Of a stretch of DNA of 41,533 nucleotides, positions 15,441 to 23,964 are shown piece by piece. Source of the stretch: Verrucomicrobiota bacterium (GTDB lineage Bacteria; Verrucomicrobiota; Verrucomicrobiia; Limisphaerales; Fontisphaeraceae); the NCBI GenBank assembly GCA_037139415.1, contig JBAXGN010000051.1, positions 1 to 41,533 of the forward strand. Direction: 5' to 3'. The notes beneath the pieces are model-generated. The model worked only from the letters and a program-made list of their open reading frames with translations, was not told where the DNA came from and did no database searches. Every line of letters starts with the position of its first letter. The stretch's first letter is position 1. The position numbers and the translations under genes were made by a program.

Positions 15441-15791
15441 GTGAAAATGGTGATGACATGGCTGGTGGGACTGCTGATCGCGGTCGGGTCATTCCTTTTC
15501 CAGACCCCTTCCGCCGTAGCCGCACCAGCCAAAACTTGTGCCTGCGCCGGTTGCCAGTGTGGCGGACATTGCGGGTGCAGCGCGGACCAGCCAAAGGCTC
15601 CGGCCAACCCGGTGACTCCCCCGTCTTTCAACGGGATTCAGCGCCTGGATTGGGTCGGTTTGGCGGCGGTGCCAGTGCAACGCTCGCTCCCTCCGTCGCA
15701 CATCGTCGCGTATGCTGCCGGGCAAACGGTCATTCGCGAGTCGCTTTGCGCAGTTCCCATCTTCCAACGGAATTGCAGTTTCCTCATTTGA
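15441..15791 (+). CDS. Small exported Cys-rich protein, probable metal binder
   Basis: The 116-residue product has a Sec signal (MKMVMTWLVGLLIAVGSF, cleavage likely after A-V-A-A). Right after it comes a cluster of Cys with one His: C-A-C-A-G-C-Q-C-G-G-H-C-G-C. The rest is Pro-rich without further motif. The start is GTG 15441, set by a strong Shine-Dalgarno AGGAGGT at 15423-15429 with 11 bases between; ATG 15447 lies too far. It is first in line before the outer-membrane factor, adaptor and RND pump, so it likely buffers or delivers Cu(I)/Ag(I) in the periplasm. I do not recognise a named family. The role is inferred from composition and position. Confidence 0.62.
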   Translation: MKMVMTWLVGLLIAVGSFLFQTPSAVAAPAKTCACAGCQCGGHCGCSADQPKAPANPVTPPSFNGIQRLDWVGLAAVPVQRSLPPSHIVAYAAGQTVIRESLCAVPIFQRNCSFLI

Positions 15792-15966
15792 TTCCCGCCC
15801 GCCACGCGTGAAGTGTCGAAATTTATAACGCCGTTGACCCAACTGGCGGATGATTTCGGTCCCTTTCCCGGTTTGCGCGTGATTTTCCCAGGAACGGTTC
15901 TCCCGCAGAACCGCGGTCATTTACCCAAAGCAATTTTATGAGCCGCCGCTGGTGGCAAGACGAACG

Positions 15967-17469
15967 ATGCAAAAACAACAAATACCGATTATCAAATGGA
16001 ACGAAGACGGGGATGAAAATCCGAAGGCCGAAGACCGAAGTCCGAAAGAAGACCGAAGTCCGAAAGAAGACCGAAGGCCGAAGGCTGAAACACACGACCT
16101 GAGGAATGCTACTTCGGATTTCGGGGATCGGCTTTCTTTCGGCATTCGGATTTCGGTTTTCGGAATTCTCCTGCTACTGGCGGGCTGCCATGGCACACCC
16201 ATTGCCACCGAGAAAAGCGCCCGGCAAAATGTGGCGCAAGTTGGCGCGACCTATCGCCCGCATGAAGCCAAACCGCCCCTGCCGGAACTCTCCACTAATG
16301 CCCCGCTGCAAACGTTCCTGACGTATGCCCTGCTGAACCAGCCCCGGGTGGAAGCCGCCTTTTATGATTGGGCGTCCGCCGTGGAACGCATCACCGTGGA
16401 GCGGGGCCGCCCTGACCCGCAGTTGAAGCTGACGGCGAACATCCAGGATGCCATCAATGGACTGTTATTCGGTTTCATGACGGATCTGCCCGGTCCCGGC
16501 AAGCTTGCGGCGCAAGCCGAAGTGGCCGCCGCCGAAAGCCGGGTGAAATATTACGCCTATGAATTCACACTGGTGCAAGCCGCCTACGACGTGAAGAAAG
16601 CATATTATCAGTTGCATTTTCTGGCGGACAAACTGCGCATCAACCGCGAAACGCTCGCCCTGCTGAACGACCTGGAGAAACTGGCGCGCTCGCAGAATGA
16701 GGTGGGCAAGGTCACGTTGCAGGACGTGCTGCGCGCCCAAATCGAGCAGGACCGCATGCAGAACGAGATTGCCAATCTGGAAGATTCACGCCTGCCATTG
16801 CTGGCCCAGTTCAAGGCCGCACTCGGACTGGCGGGCACCCAAGCCAACCCGCCTGTTCCGCACCAGTTTGAAACCATCCCGCTGGAACTGGATGCGGATA
16901 AAATCCTCGCGCTGGCGCTGGCGCGCAATTCACGACTCAAAGGCATGGAGGCGGAAATCCGGCTGGCTGAGGCGAGCATCCACCTCGCGCGCAAAGGCAA
17001 GGTTCCCGACTTCTCCGCCGGGCTGGAAGTGGATGCGCTGGCCTCGCCCACGATGATATCGCCACAGACTGGTATCTCCCTGCCGATCTGGCGGGACAAA
17101 ATTACCGCCAAAATTGCCGCCGCCCAGGCCGGCCAGCGCGCCTCGGCAGCGCGCCTCTCCACCGAACAAATCTCGCTGGCGGTGGACATCGCTGAAAAAT
17201 TGTATCTCTGCCGCGAGAGCGCCCGCAATCTGCAACTGGTGCAACAACACCTCATACCCAAAGCGAAAATGGCCCTGGATGTTGGACGCTCCAGCTACCT
17301 GGTGGGCAAGGTGGACTTTTTCAACCTCTCGGACATGCAGCGTCAACTGCTGCAATTTCAATTGATGGAAGTGGACGCCCGCATCCAGCGCGAGTTGGCG
17401 CTTGCCGAACTCTCCCTGCTGGTGATCGGGCAAATACCGGAAGGCGCCCCGGTGGTGGAAAAGAAGTAA
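15967..17469 (+). CDS. Outer-membrane efflux factor (TolC/CusC-like lipoprotein)
   Basis: The 500-residue protein forms the outer-membrane channel of a tripartite metal efflux pump. From about residue 100 it has the two tandem OEP helical and strand repeats: coiled helices such as VKYYAYEFTLVQAAYDVKKA, the first L-L-G-L-type turn (FKAALGLAG), and the second half after LELDADKILALAL. The lipobox L-L-A-G-C has its Cys at residue 74, giving an n-region of over 50 residues, far longer than normal. The extra N-terminus is the CCGAA/TTCGG repeat translated in frame (N-P-K-A-E-D-R-S-P-K... then FGIRISVFG). No ATG, GTG or TTG exists in frame between the repeat and the lipobox, so the start must lie upstream; ATG 15967 is used. 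Confidence 0.85.
   Translation: MQKQQIPIIKWNEDGDENPKAEDRSPKEDRSPKEDRRPKAETHDLRNATSDFGDRLSFGIRISVFGILLLLAGCHGTPIATEKSARQNVAQVGATYRPHEAKPPLPELSTNAPLQTFLTYALLNQPRVEAAFYDWASAVERITVERGRPDPQLKLTANIQDAINGLLFGFMTDLPGPGKLAAQAEVAAAESRVKYYAYEFTLVQAAYDVKKAYYQLHFLADKLRINRETLALLNDLEKLARSQNEVGKVTLQDVLRAQIEQDRMQNEIANLEDSRLPLLAQFKAALGLAGTQANPPVPHQFETIPLELDADKILALALARNSRLKGMEAEIRLAEASIHLARKGKVPDFSAGLEVDALASPTMISPQTGISLPIWRDKITAKIAAAQAGQRASAARLSTEQISLAVDIAEKLYLCRESARNLQLVQQHLIPKAKMALDVGRSSYLVGKVDFFNLSDMQRQLLQFQLMEVDARIQRELALAELSLLVIGQIPEGAPVVEKK
16021..16163. repeat. CCGAA/TTCGG dispersed palindromic repeat, copy 2 (inside a gene)
   Basis: The left arm (16021-16088) has at least seven CCGAA units with two direct repeats of an 18-base block (CCGAAGTCCGAAAGAAGA). 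The right arm (16111-16163) has TTCGG units in complementary order. It lies wholly within the coding region of the outer-membrane factor. The left arm encodes a charged stretch and the right arm encodes the start of the lipoprotein hydrophobic region. Confidence 0.8.
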
Positions 17470-17560
17470 CGAACTGATTTAACCCTCAAACTACATGAGT
17501 ATGAATACGAATATGAACACGTTGAAAATTTTGCTGTCTCCGTGCAAGGCGGAGTTAAAT

Positions 17561-17612
17561 CCGAAACTCGAAAACCGAAGTCCGAAAGAAATCCGAAAAC
17601 CGAAGTCCGAAA
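17561..17612. repeat. CCGAA repeat, copy 3 (single arm)
   Basis: Only the left-arm type is present, with CCGAA and TCGAA units. It sits upstream of the lipoprotein signal of the adaptor gene, in the same relative position as copy 2 in the gene before. If translation starts at 17495 it is translated (P-K-L-E-N-R-S-P-K-E); if at 17633 it lies in the leader. Confidence 0.75.
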
Positions 17613-17632
17613 CGGGAGCATCAGGGCATCAA

Positions 17633-19165
17633 ATGTCACTCATAGGTTGGAGTTTACTCCTCCTCAGCCTGTTTTGGCTGGCGGGTTGCAGCAAGGGCGA
17701 TGCGGGCACCGCCAAGGGTGCCAAGTATCATTGCCCGATGCACCCGACTTATGTCAGCGACCGCATGGGCGACTGCCCCATCTGCAACATGAAGCTGGTG
17801 TTGATCAAGGAGGACGCCAAGCCTGCCGCTGCATCCGCCTCCGGCGGTACCAAATACATCTGCACCATGTGCCCCACCGTGGTGAGCAACCAGCCGGGGT
17901 TGTGCCCGGAATGCAACATGAAGCTGGTGGCCACCAACCTGGCTCCGGCCAGCGCGAGCGGTTCCGCTACGGATGCCAAGCCGGTGAAATATCATTGTCC
18001 GATGCATCCGACGTATGTCAGTGACCGCATGGGCGACTGCCCCATCTGCAACATGAAGCTGGTGCCCATCAAAGACGGTGCCGGGCCGGAGGCCAGCGCG
18101 GTGCCGGGCCGGGTCCTCGTGGCGCTTTCTCCGGAAAAGCGGAATCTGATCGGGTTGGCCACGACCAAAGTGGACATGCGGGATCTCAGTCAAACCATTC
18201 GCGCCACGGCGGTGGTACAACATGACGAGACCCGGTTCACCCGCATTGCGCCGCGCTTCAACGGTTGGGTGCAGGAACTGATGGTCAATTACACGGGCCA
18301 GCACGTGCATAAAGGTGATCCGCTATTCAAAGTGTTCAGCCCGGACCTGATGGCCTCCGAAAATGAATATCTGCTGGCCTACCGCAACTACCAGGAAACC
18401 GCCCAAGCCGCCACCGTTCAGCGGGAGGCCGCCCGCCGCCTAATGGACTCCGCGCGCAAGCGCCTGCACATCTGGCAAATTGACGACGAGGAAATTCGCG
18501 GGATTGAAACCCGGCAGGAAGTCAAAGATGAAATGATTTTTCGCGCCCCGTTTTCCGGGCATGTCACGGTCAAGAACGCAGTGGAAGGCAAGGCGTTCAC
18601 GGCGGGGGAAACCCTGTATGAAATCGCCGATCTTTCGCGGGTGTGGCTGCGCGTGGCGGTATTCGAGTACGACTGGCCCAACATCAAGCTCGAGCAAAAA
18701 GCGCGGGTCATTTTTCCCTATCTGGGGGAAAAAACCTTTACCTCCTCCGTCACCTTCCTTTACCCGCATGTGGACCCGCAAACCCGGCGCGGAGAGGTGC
18801 GCCTGGAATTGGACAACCCCAACCATGAGTTGCGTCCCGACATGTGGGCCACTGTGGAACTGGAAGTTCCCCTGGGCCGCGTGCTCGCGGTTCCAGCCAG
18901 CGCCATCATTGACACCGGCACACGCCAATTGGCCTTTGTGGATCGCGAAGATCAGCACCTGGAGCCGCGCGAGGTGAAAATCGGCGGGCGCACCGACGAC
19001 TATTGGCAGGTGCTAGACGGCTTGAAAGACGGGGAAAAGGTCGTCACCCGCGCCCTGTTCCTGGTAGATTCCGAGAGCCAGCTCAAGGCCGCCATCGCCG
19101 CCATGACCGCCGAACCGGCGCCCAAGGCAGAGGAAGCCAAACCGGCTCCAGCACATCAACATTAA
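17633..19165 (+). CDS. RND periplasmic adaptor (CusB/CzcB-like) with three heavy-metal-binding domains
   Basis: The 510-residue product links the pump to the channel and carries metal-binding modules. A lipoprotein signal (SLLLLSLFWLAGC, Cys19) is followed by three HMBD modules of the form Y-x-C-x-M-x-P...C-P-x-C-N-M-K-L at residues 31-56, 74-99 and 119-144. Most CusB-like proteins have none or one. Then come the usual barrel-sandwich and beta-barrel parts (GWVQELMVNYTGQHVHKGDPLF; FRAPFSGHVTVKNAVEGKAF; TRRGEVRLEL). The start at 17633 has CAGGG about seven bases upstream and a standard signal. An alternative ATG at 17495 would add 46 residues that include the repeat. It is followed by the RND gene after 25 bp. 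Confidence 0.87.
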   Translation: MSLIGWSLLLLSLFWLAGCSKGDAGTAKGAKYHCPMHPTYVSDRMGDCPICNMKLVLIKEDAKPAAASASGGTKYICTMCPTVVSNQPGLCPECNMKLVATNLAPASASGSATDAKPVKYHCPMHPTYVSDRMGDCPICNMKLVPIKDGAGPEASAVPGRVLVALSPEKRNLIGLATTKVDMRDLSQTIRATAVVQHDETRFTRIAPRFNGWVQELMVNYTGQHVHKGDPLFKVFSPDLMASENEYLLAYRNYQETAQAATVQREAARRLMDSARKRLHIWQIDDEEIRGIETRQEVKDEMIFRAPFSGHVTVKNAVEGKAFTAGETLYEIADLSRVWLRVAVFEYDWPNIKLEQKARVIFPYLGEKTFTSSVTFLYPHVDPQTRRGEVRLELDNPNHELRPDMWATVELEVPLGRVLAVPASAIIDTGTRQLAFVDREDQHLEPREVKIGGRTDDYWQVLDGLKDGEKVVTRALFLVDSESQLKAAIAAMTAEPAPKAEEAKPAPAHQH

Positions 19166-19190
19166 TCCCACCACCCGGAATTTTGTTTAT

Positions 19191-22100
19191 ATGACCGATC
19201 CATCGCCACTTCCCGGAACTGCGCCGCATCGCGAGTCCCTCATCGAGCGCGTCATTGACTGGAGCGCCCGCAACAAGTTCATGGTGTTCATGACGGTCGC
19301 GGCGCTGCTGGCAGGCGGCATCTACTGCATGCGCAATACACCGTTGGATGCGCTGCCCGATCTCTCCGACGTGCAAGTGATCGTCTTCACGCAATGGGAA
19401 GGACGCAGCCCGAACCTGGTCGAAGACCAGGTCACGTACCCGATTGTCACCAAGCTGATCAGCGCGCCCAAGGTCAAGGTGGTGCGCGGCTACTCGTTCT
19501 TTGGCTACTCGTTTGTGTACGTCATCTTTGCGGATGGCACCGATATCTATTGGGCGCGCTCGCGGGTGATGGAGTACATGCAGGGACTGGGCGGCAGCCT
19601 GCCAACCGGCGTCACGCCCACCCTGGGGCCGGACGCCACCGGCGTCGGCTGGGGATTCCAATACGCGTTGGTGGACAAGAGCGGCACCAACGACCTCGCC
19701 GCGCTGCGCAGCTTTCAGGACTGGCACCTGCGGTACTGGCTGCAAGGCATTGAAGGCGTCGCTGAAGTCGCGACATTCGGCGGGTTTCAGAAGCAATATC
19801 AGGTGGAGTTGGACCCCAATAAACTGCTCGCTTTCAACCTGCCGCTTACCAAAATCGTGGCGGCCATCCGCAACGCCAATAATGACGTGGGCGGGCGCGA
19901 GCTGGAGCGTTTTGGCACCACCTACCTGGTGCGCGGCCAGGGGTATATCAAAAGCCTGGATGACCTGCGGTTGGTCGTCATTGGGGCCGACTCCCGGGGC
20001 ACGCCGATCATGCTGCGCGATGTCGCTCAAAACATCACCTTGGGACCCGAGATGCGACGTGGGGCGGGAGACTTCAATGGTGAGGGTGAGGCGGTGGGCG
20101 GCGTGGTGGTCGTGCGGTTCGGCCAAAACGTATTGCAGGTCATCGAGCGCATCAAAGCCAAGCTGGCTGAAGTAAAACCCTCGCTACCGAAAGGCGTGGA
20201 GATTGTTACGACTTATGACCGGTCGGACCTGATCAACCGCTCGATTGAAACGCTCAAGCACACCATCCTGGAGGAATCCATCATCGTTTCGCTGGTGGTG
20301 CTTCTGTTCCTGCTGGATCTCGGCGGGGCGGTGCGGGCCATTGTGATGCTACCCATCGCGGTGGCGCTGGCGTTCATCCCCATGTACTTCATGGGGCTGA
20401 CGGCGAACATCATGTCGCTGGCCGGTATCGCGATTAGTATCGGCGTCTTGTGCGACGAGGCGGTGGTCATGGTGGAGAACGTCCACAAGCGGCTGGAACA
20501 CGCGCCGCCCGGCCTCAGCCGGAAGGAGCGCCAGGAAATCATCATCGCCGCCTGCAAACAGCTTGGCAAACCGCTCTTTTTTGCGCTGCTAGTCATCACC
20601 GTCAGCTTCATGCCGGTCTTTACGCTGGAAGCGCAGGAAGGGCGGCTCTTTAAACCGCTGGCGTTCACCAAGACTTTCACTATGGCCTGGGCCGCATTCC
20701 TCTCCATCACCATCGGCCCGGCGCTGATTGTGCTGATGACCGGCGCCAAAGTGATTCCGGAACACAAGCACCTTATCAGCCGGATTCTGCACCGGCTGTA
20801 TTATCCATGGGTCAGCGCCCTGATGCGGCGGCGCATCCTGTCCATCGTCATCGCGCTGATCGCTGTGGGTTCGGCGATACCCATCTACCAGAAACTCGGT
20901 TCGGAATTCATGCCGCCGTTGAACGAGGGCACGATCCTTTACATGCCCACCACACTGCCCACGGTTTCCATCACCGAGGCCACCCGCCTGATGCAAATCC
21001 AGGATCGCATCATCCGGCAATTCCCGGAGGTGCTCACCGTGCATGGCAAGGCGGGTAAATCCGAAACCGCCACCGACCCCGCACCGCTCGAAATGTTTGA
21101 AACCGTGGTACAATTGAAACCGGAAAAGGAGTGGCGGCAGGTGCCCAATCCGCGCTTTTACTCCAAGTGGCCGGAGTGGTTACAAACGCCACTGCGGAAG
21201 GTCTGGCCGGATGTCCGTCCCATCACCTGGGACGAACTGACCGCCGAAATGGACGAAGCGCTGAACATCCCGGGCCTGGTCAACGCCTGGACCATGCCCA
21301 TCAAGGCGCGCATTGACATGCTTTCCACCGGCATCCGCACCCCGGTGGGGTTGAAAATCTTCGGGGCCGACCTGGAAGTCATCGGTCAGATTGGCGAACG
21401 CCTCGAATCCGTGTTGCGCGAAGTCCCGGGCACCCGCAGTGCCTACGCGGAACGCACCACCGGTGGCTATTACCTCGACATCATCCCCAAGCGCGCGGAA
21501 ATCGCGCGGTACGGACTCAACGTCGGCGATGTGCTGATGGTGGTGGAGACGGCCATTGGCGGCATGGCGGTGGACCGCACCATTGAAGGCCGGGAACGTT
21601 ACACCATCAATGTCCGCTACAGCCGCGAATTGCGGGATGACCCGGAAAAGCTGAAACGGGTGCTGGTACCGATCGCGGCTGGCATGAGTTCCGGAGCCAC
21701 CCCCACGCCCATGGAGGCGGGCGGCACATCTGCGGCTTCAACCGCCGTGGTGCAAATCCCGCTGGGTCAACTGGTCGAAATCAAAACCACGATCGGTCCG
21801 CCTCTGATCAAAAACGAAAACGGCGCGTTGACCGGCTATGTGTATGTGGACCTTGCCGGGCGCGATATTGGGAGCTATGTGGACGAAGCCAAAAAAGTGG
21901 TCGCCGAGAAAATTGAAAAGACCGGCCTGCTGCCGGCGGGTTACCGTATTGAATGGACCGGCCAATATGAATACATGCTGCGCGTGAAGGAGCGGTTGAA
22001 AGTGGTCATTCCCTTGACCTTGTGCCTGATCTTCCTGTTGCTGTTCATGAACTTCAAATCCATCCCGGAAACGTTCATCATTCTGCTGTCCATTCCCTTT

Positions 22101-22604
22101 GCGATCACCGGCAGCATCTGGATTCTGTACTTCATGGGCTATCACCTCAGCATTGCGGTTTGGGTCGGCATCATTGCGCTGGCCGGTCTGGCGGCGCAGA
22201 CGGGCACCGTCATGATCATCTATCTTGATGAGGCGTTCCACACCTACCAGCGGGCCGGACGCATGAAGACACAACATGATCTGTTTGAAGCCATCACCTA
22301 TGGCGCGGTGCAGCGGGTGCGCCCCAAGCTGATGACTGTGGCCATGATCACCATGGGCCTGGTTCCCGCCCTCTGGGCCACGGGCGCTGGCGCGGAAGCA
22401 ATTCAGCGCATTGCCGCCCCCATGGTCGGCGGGCTGATCACTTCCACCATCCTGACCCTGGAAATTGTCCCGGCCATCTATTCACTCTGGCGCGGACGGC
22501 ACGTCGAATGGGTTAAAGGGCCGCGTCCGCCACGCAAGAAATGGGCGGATCTCAGCGCCGAATTTGTGGCGCTGGAAAGACAACTCGCCGAGGATAAAAA
22601 ATAA
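19191..22604 (+). CDS. cusA: Cu/Ag-type RND heavy-metal efflux pump (CusA-like)
   Basis: The 1137-residue protein is an inner-membrane RND transporter driven by protons. The sequence follows E. coli CusA closely: T-D-I-Y-W-A-R-S-R-V, L-G-P-D-A-T-G-V-G-W, G-P-E-M-R-R-G and L-E-M-F-E-T. The three methionines of the periplasmic metal relay have counterparts at Met585 (LYMPTT), Met635 (LEMFET) and Met710 (IDMLSTG), so Cu(I)/Ag(I) is the likely substrate. The acidic proton-relay region is IAISIGVLCDEAVVMVENVH in membrane helix 4. It is about 90 residues longer than E. coli CusA, with inserts between the second and third Met and a Met-containing linker near residue 830. It completes the locus after the Cys-rich protein, channel and adaptor. 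Confidence 0.93.
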   Translation: MTDPSPLPGTAPHRESLIERVIDWSARNKFMVFMTVAALLAGGIYCMRNTPLDALPDLSDVQVIVFTQWEGRSPNLVEDQVTYPIVTKLISAPKVKVVRGYSFFGYSFVYVIFADGTDIYWARSRVMEYMQGLGGSLPTGVTPTLGPDATGVGWGFQYALVDKSGTNDLAALRSFQDWHLRYWLQGIEGVAEVATFGGFQKQYQVELDPNKLLAFNLPLTKIVAAIRNANNDVGGRELERFGTTYLVRGQGYIKSLDDLRLVVIGADSRGTPIMLRDVAQNITLGPEMRRGAGDFNGEGEAVGGVVVVRFGQNVLQVIERIKAKLAEVKPSLPKGVEIVTTYDRSDLINRSIETLKHTILEESIIVSLVVLLFLLDLGGAVRAIVMLPIAVALAFIPMYFMGLTANIMSLAGIAISIGVLCDEAVVMVENVHKRLEHAPPGLSRKERQEIIIAACKQLGKPLFFALLVITVSFMPVFTLEAQEGRLFKPLAFTKTFTMAWAAFLSITIGPALIVLMTGAKVIPEHKHLISRILHRLYYPWVSALMRRRILSIVIALIAVGSAIPIYQKLGSEFMPPLNEGTILYMPTTLPTVSITEATRLMQIQDRIIRQFPEVLTVHGKAGKSETATDPAPLEMFETVVQLKPEKEWRQVPNPRFYSKWPEWLQTPLRKVWPDVRPITWDELTAEMDEALNIPGLVNAWTMPIKARIDMLSTGIRTPVGLKIFGADLEVIGQIGERLESVLREVPGTRSAYAERTTGGYYLDIIPKRAEIARYGLNVGDVLMVVETAIGGMAVDRTIEGRERYTINVRYSRELRDDPEKLKRVLVPIAAGMSSGATPTPMEAGGTSAASTAVVQIPLGQLVEIKTTIGPPLIKNENGALTGYVYVDLAGRDIGSYVDEAKKVVAEKIEKTGLLPAGYRIEWTGQYEYMLRVKERLKVVIPLTLCLIFLLLFMNFKSIPETFIILLSIPFAITGSIWILYFMGYHLSIAVWVGIIALAGLAAQTGTVMIIYLDEAFHTYQRAGRMKTQHDLFEAITYGAVQRVRPKLMTVAMITMGLVPALWATGAGAEAIQRIAAPMVGGLITSTILTLEIVPAIYSLWRGRHVEWVKGPRPPRKKWADLSAEFVALERQLAEDKK

Positions 22605-22624
22605 TACCCTTGCGCGCGGCAAGG
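22590..22624 (-). terminator. Probable intrinsic terminator for the minus-strand propeller gene
   Basis: CCTTGC (22608-22613) and GCAAGG (22619-22624) form a 6-bp stem with a 5-base loop. Read on the minus strand, the stem is followed by GTATTATTTTTTATCC, a T-rich tract. It lies between two convergent genes, 34 bp after the propeller stop codon. The stem is short, so efficiency is uncertain. Confidence 0.45.
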
Positions 22625-22657
22625 ATATTAACCCAACGGTTACCCGCTATCAACAGA

Positions 22658-23920
22658 TTATCGCAAATCCAGGCAGACGCCCTGCTTGGTGCTGCGGATA
22701 TAAACGCGGCCATCGCTGAGGGCCGGCGTGCTCCAGCACTTGCCGTCCACGGCTTTGGTGCGGGCAAGTTCCTTGTACCCGTTGGGGCTGGCCTCCACGG
22801 CTACCAGTTGGCCGTCATCCGCCAGCGCCAGCAAATTATTTCCCGCCAGAATCACGTTGCCGGCACCAAAATTGGGTTGTTCCCATTTGATCTGGCCGGT
22901 CTTGACATCCACGCACTTCATTGGGCCGGTGCCGTATTTCTTGAAGCTGAACATGCCGTACAGATAACCATTTTTATAGACCGGGGTGCTCCAGTGATTG
23001 GCGATTTTCTGGTCGAAGGGCACCTTGTACAGTTCCTTGACGCTAAAACCGGCGCCGCCCTTGCTCACTTCGCAGGCACCGCCACCCACGCCGTAGCCAG
23101 CCGAGCAATACACGATATTACCGCAGATCACCGGGGAAGCCGCTGTGGATACTTTGAAAGGAAAGGCAAAACGCCAGAGCTGATTACCCGTCGCTGCGTC
23201 GAGTGAAACCAACCCGCTCTGCATGAAGAAGATGACCTGGCGGACCCCTTGAATGGTGCCAATCGCCGGGGTGGCGTGCGTGATTTTGTCGTCAAGCGCC
23301 TTCCACACCAACTGGCCGGATGTTTTATTGAAGGCCAGCGCGGATTGTCCGGCACCGCCGCCGGCCACATACACCAGATTGCCGTCAATCACGGGGGAAA
23401 TGGCGCTCTTCCAAGTGATGTTGCGGCCGCCAAACTCGGTCATGATGTCCTTGGTCCAGACACTTTTACCGGAATTGGCATCAAGGCAGTGCAGCACCAA
23501 GTCTGCGGAATAAACATACACCCGACTGCCATCCACCGCCGGGGTTGAACGCGGGCCGTCCCCGCCCTTGTTATCGGGTGTGCCGGAATCGCCGCCGCCC
23601 TGATAGGTGGCGTTGCCCGTGGTGGCCTTCCAGAGTTGCTTGCCGGTATTGGCATCCAGGGCAATGGTGACTTCACTCGTGCCCTCTTTGACGACCGTGA
23701 ACGCCTTGCCGCCGCCCACGGAGAAGCTGCTCAATCCGCTGGTGGTCGGCGTGGTCCAGACATGCTTGGGTGCGCCGGCCCACGGTAGGCGCACCGCCTC
23801 GGTCGAAATACCGTCCGTGTTGGCGCCGCGATACTGCGGCCAATCGGCGGTCGCGGTGAATGAGGTCAAGGTGAAAGCCAGGCTGCCAGCCAGGCAGGTC
23901 TTTGCGGTGATGTGGTTCAT
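22658..23920 (-). CDS. Exported PQQ-type beta-propeller protein (BamB-like)
   Basis: The 420-residue product has a Sec signal (LAGSLAFTLTSFTATA, then D-W-P-Q-Y-R-G). It then repeats the propeller blade motif A-L-D-A-N-T-G-K-x-L-W about seven times (for example CLDANSGKSVWTKD, AFNKTSGQLVWK, SLDAATGNQLWR, CVDVKTGQIKWE). D-W-P-Q-[YF]-R-G-x-x-x-D-G is the common opening of this family in Verrucomicrobiota and Planctomycetota, where members number many per genome. The repeats do not prove PQQ binding or enzyme activity; a scaffold role is equally possible. It starts 44 bp after the ParA stop codon, so the two may be co-transcribed. Confidence 0.85.
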   Translation of the reverse strand: MNHITAKTCLAGSLAFTLTSFTATADWPQYRGANTDGISTEAVRLPWAGAPKHVWTTPTTSGLSSFSVGGGKAFTVVKEGTSEVTIALDANTGKQLWKATTGNATYQGGGDSGTPDNKGGDGPRSTPAVDGSRVYVYSADLVLHCLDANSGKSVWTKDIMTEFGGRNITWKSAISPVIDGNLVYVAGGGAGQSALAFNKTSGQLVWKALDDKITHATPAIGTIQGVRQVIFFMQSGLVSLDAATGNQLWRFAFPFKVSTAASPVICGNIVYCSAGYGVGGGACEVSKGGAGFSVKELYKVPFDQKIANHWSTPVYKNGYLYGMFSFKKYGTGPMKCVDVKTGQIKWEQPNFGAGNVILAGNNLLALADDGQLVAVEASPNGYKELARTKAVDGKCWSTPALSDGRVYIRSTKQGVCLDLR

Positions 23921-23964
23921 GGTGTCAAGTGATGAGGCCCATTCCGGGACCGGTTGGTTTTGGT

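Noticed and set aside
16021-16163. CRISPR-like array
   Set aside because: Units are 7-8 bases, there are no spacers of uniform length, and the arms are complementary to each other; no cas gene is present.
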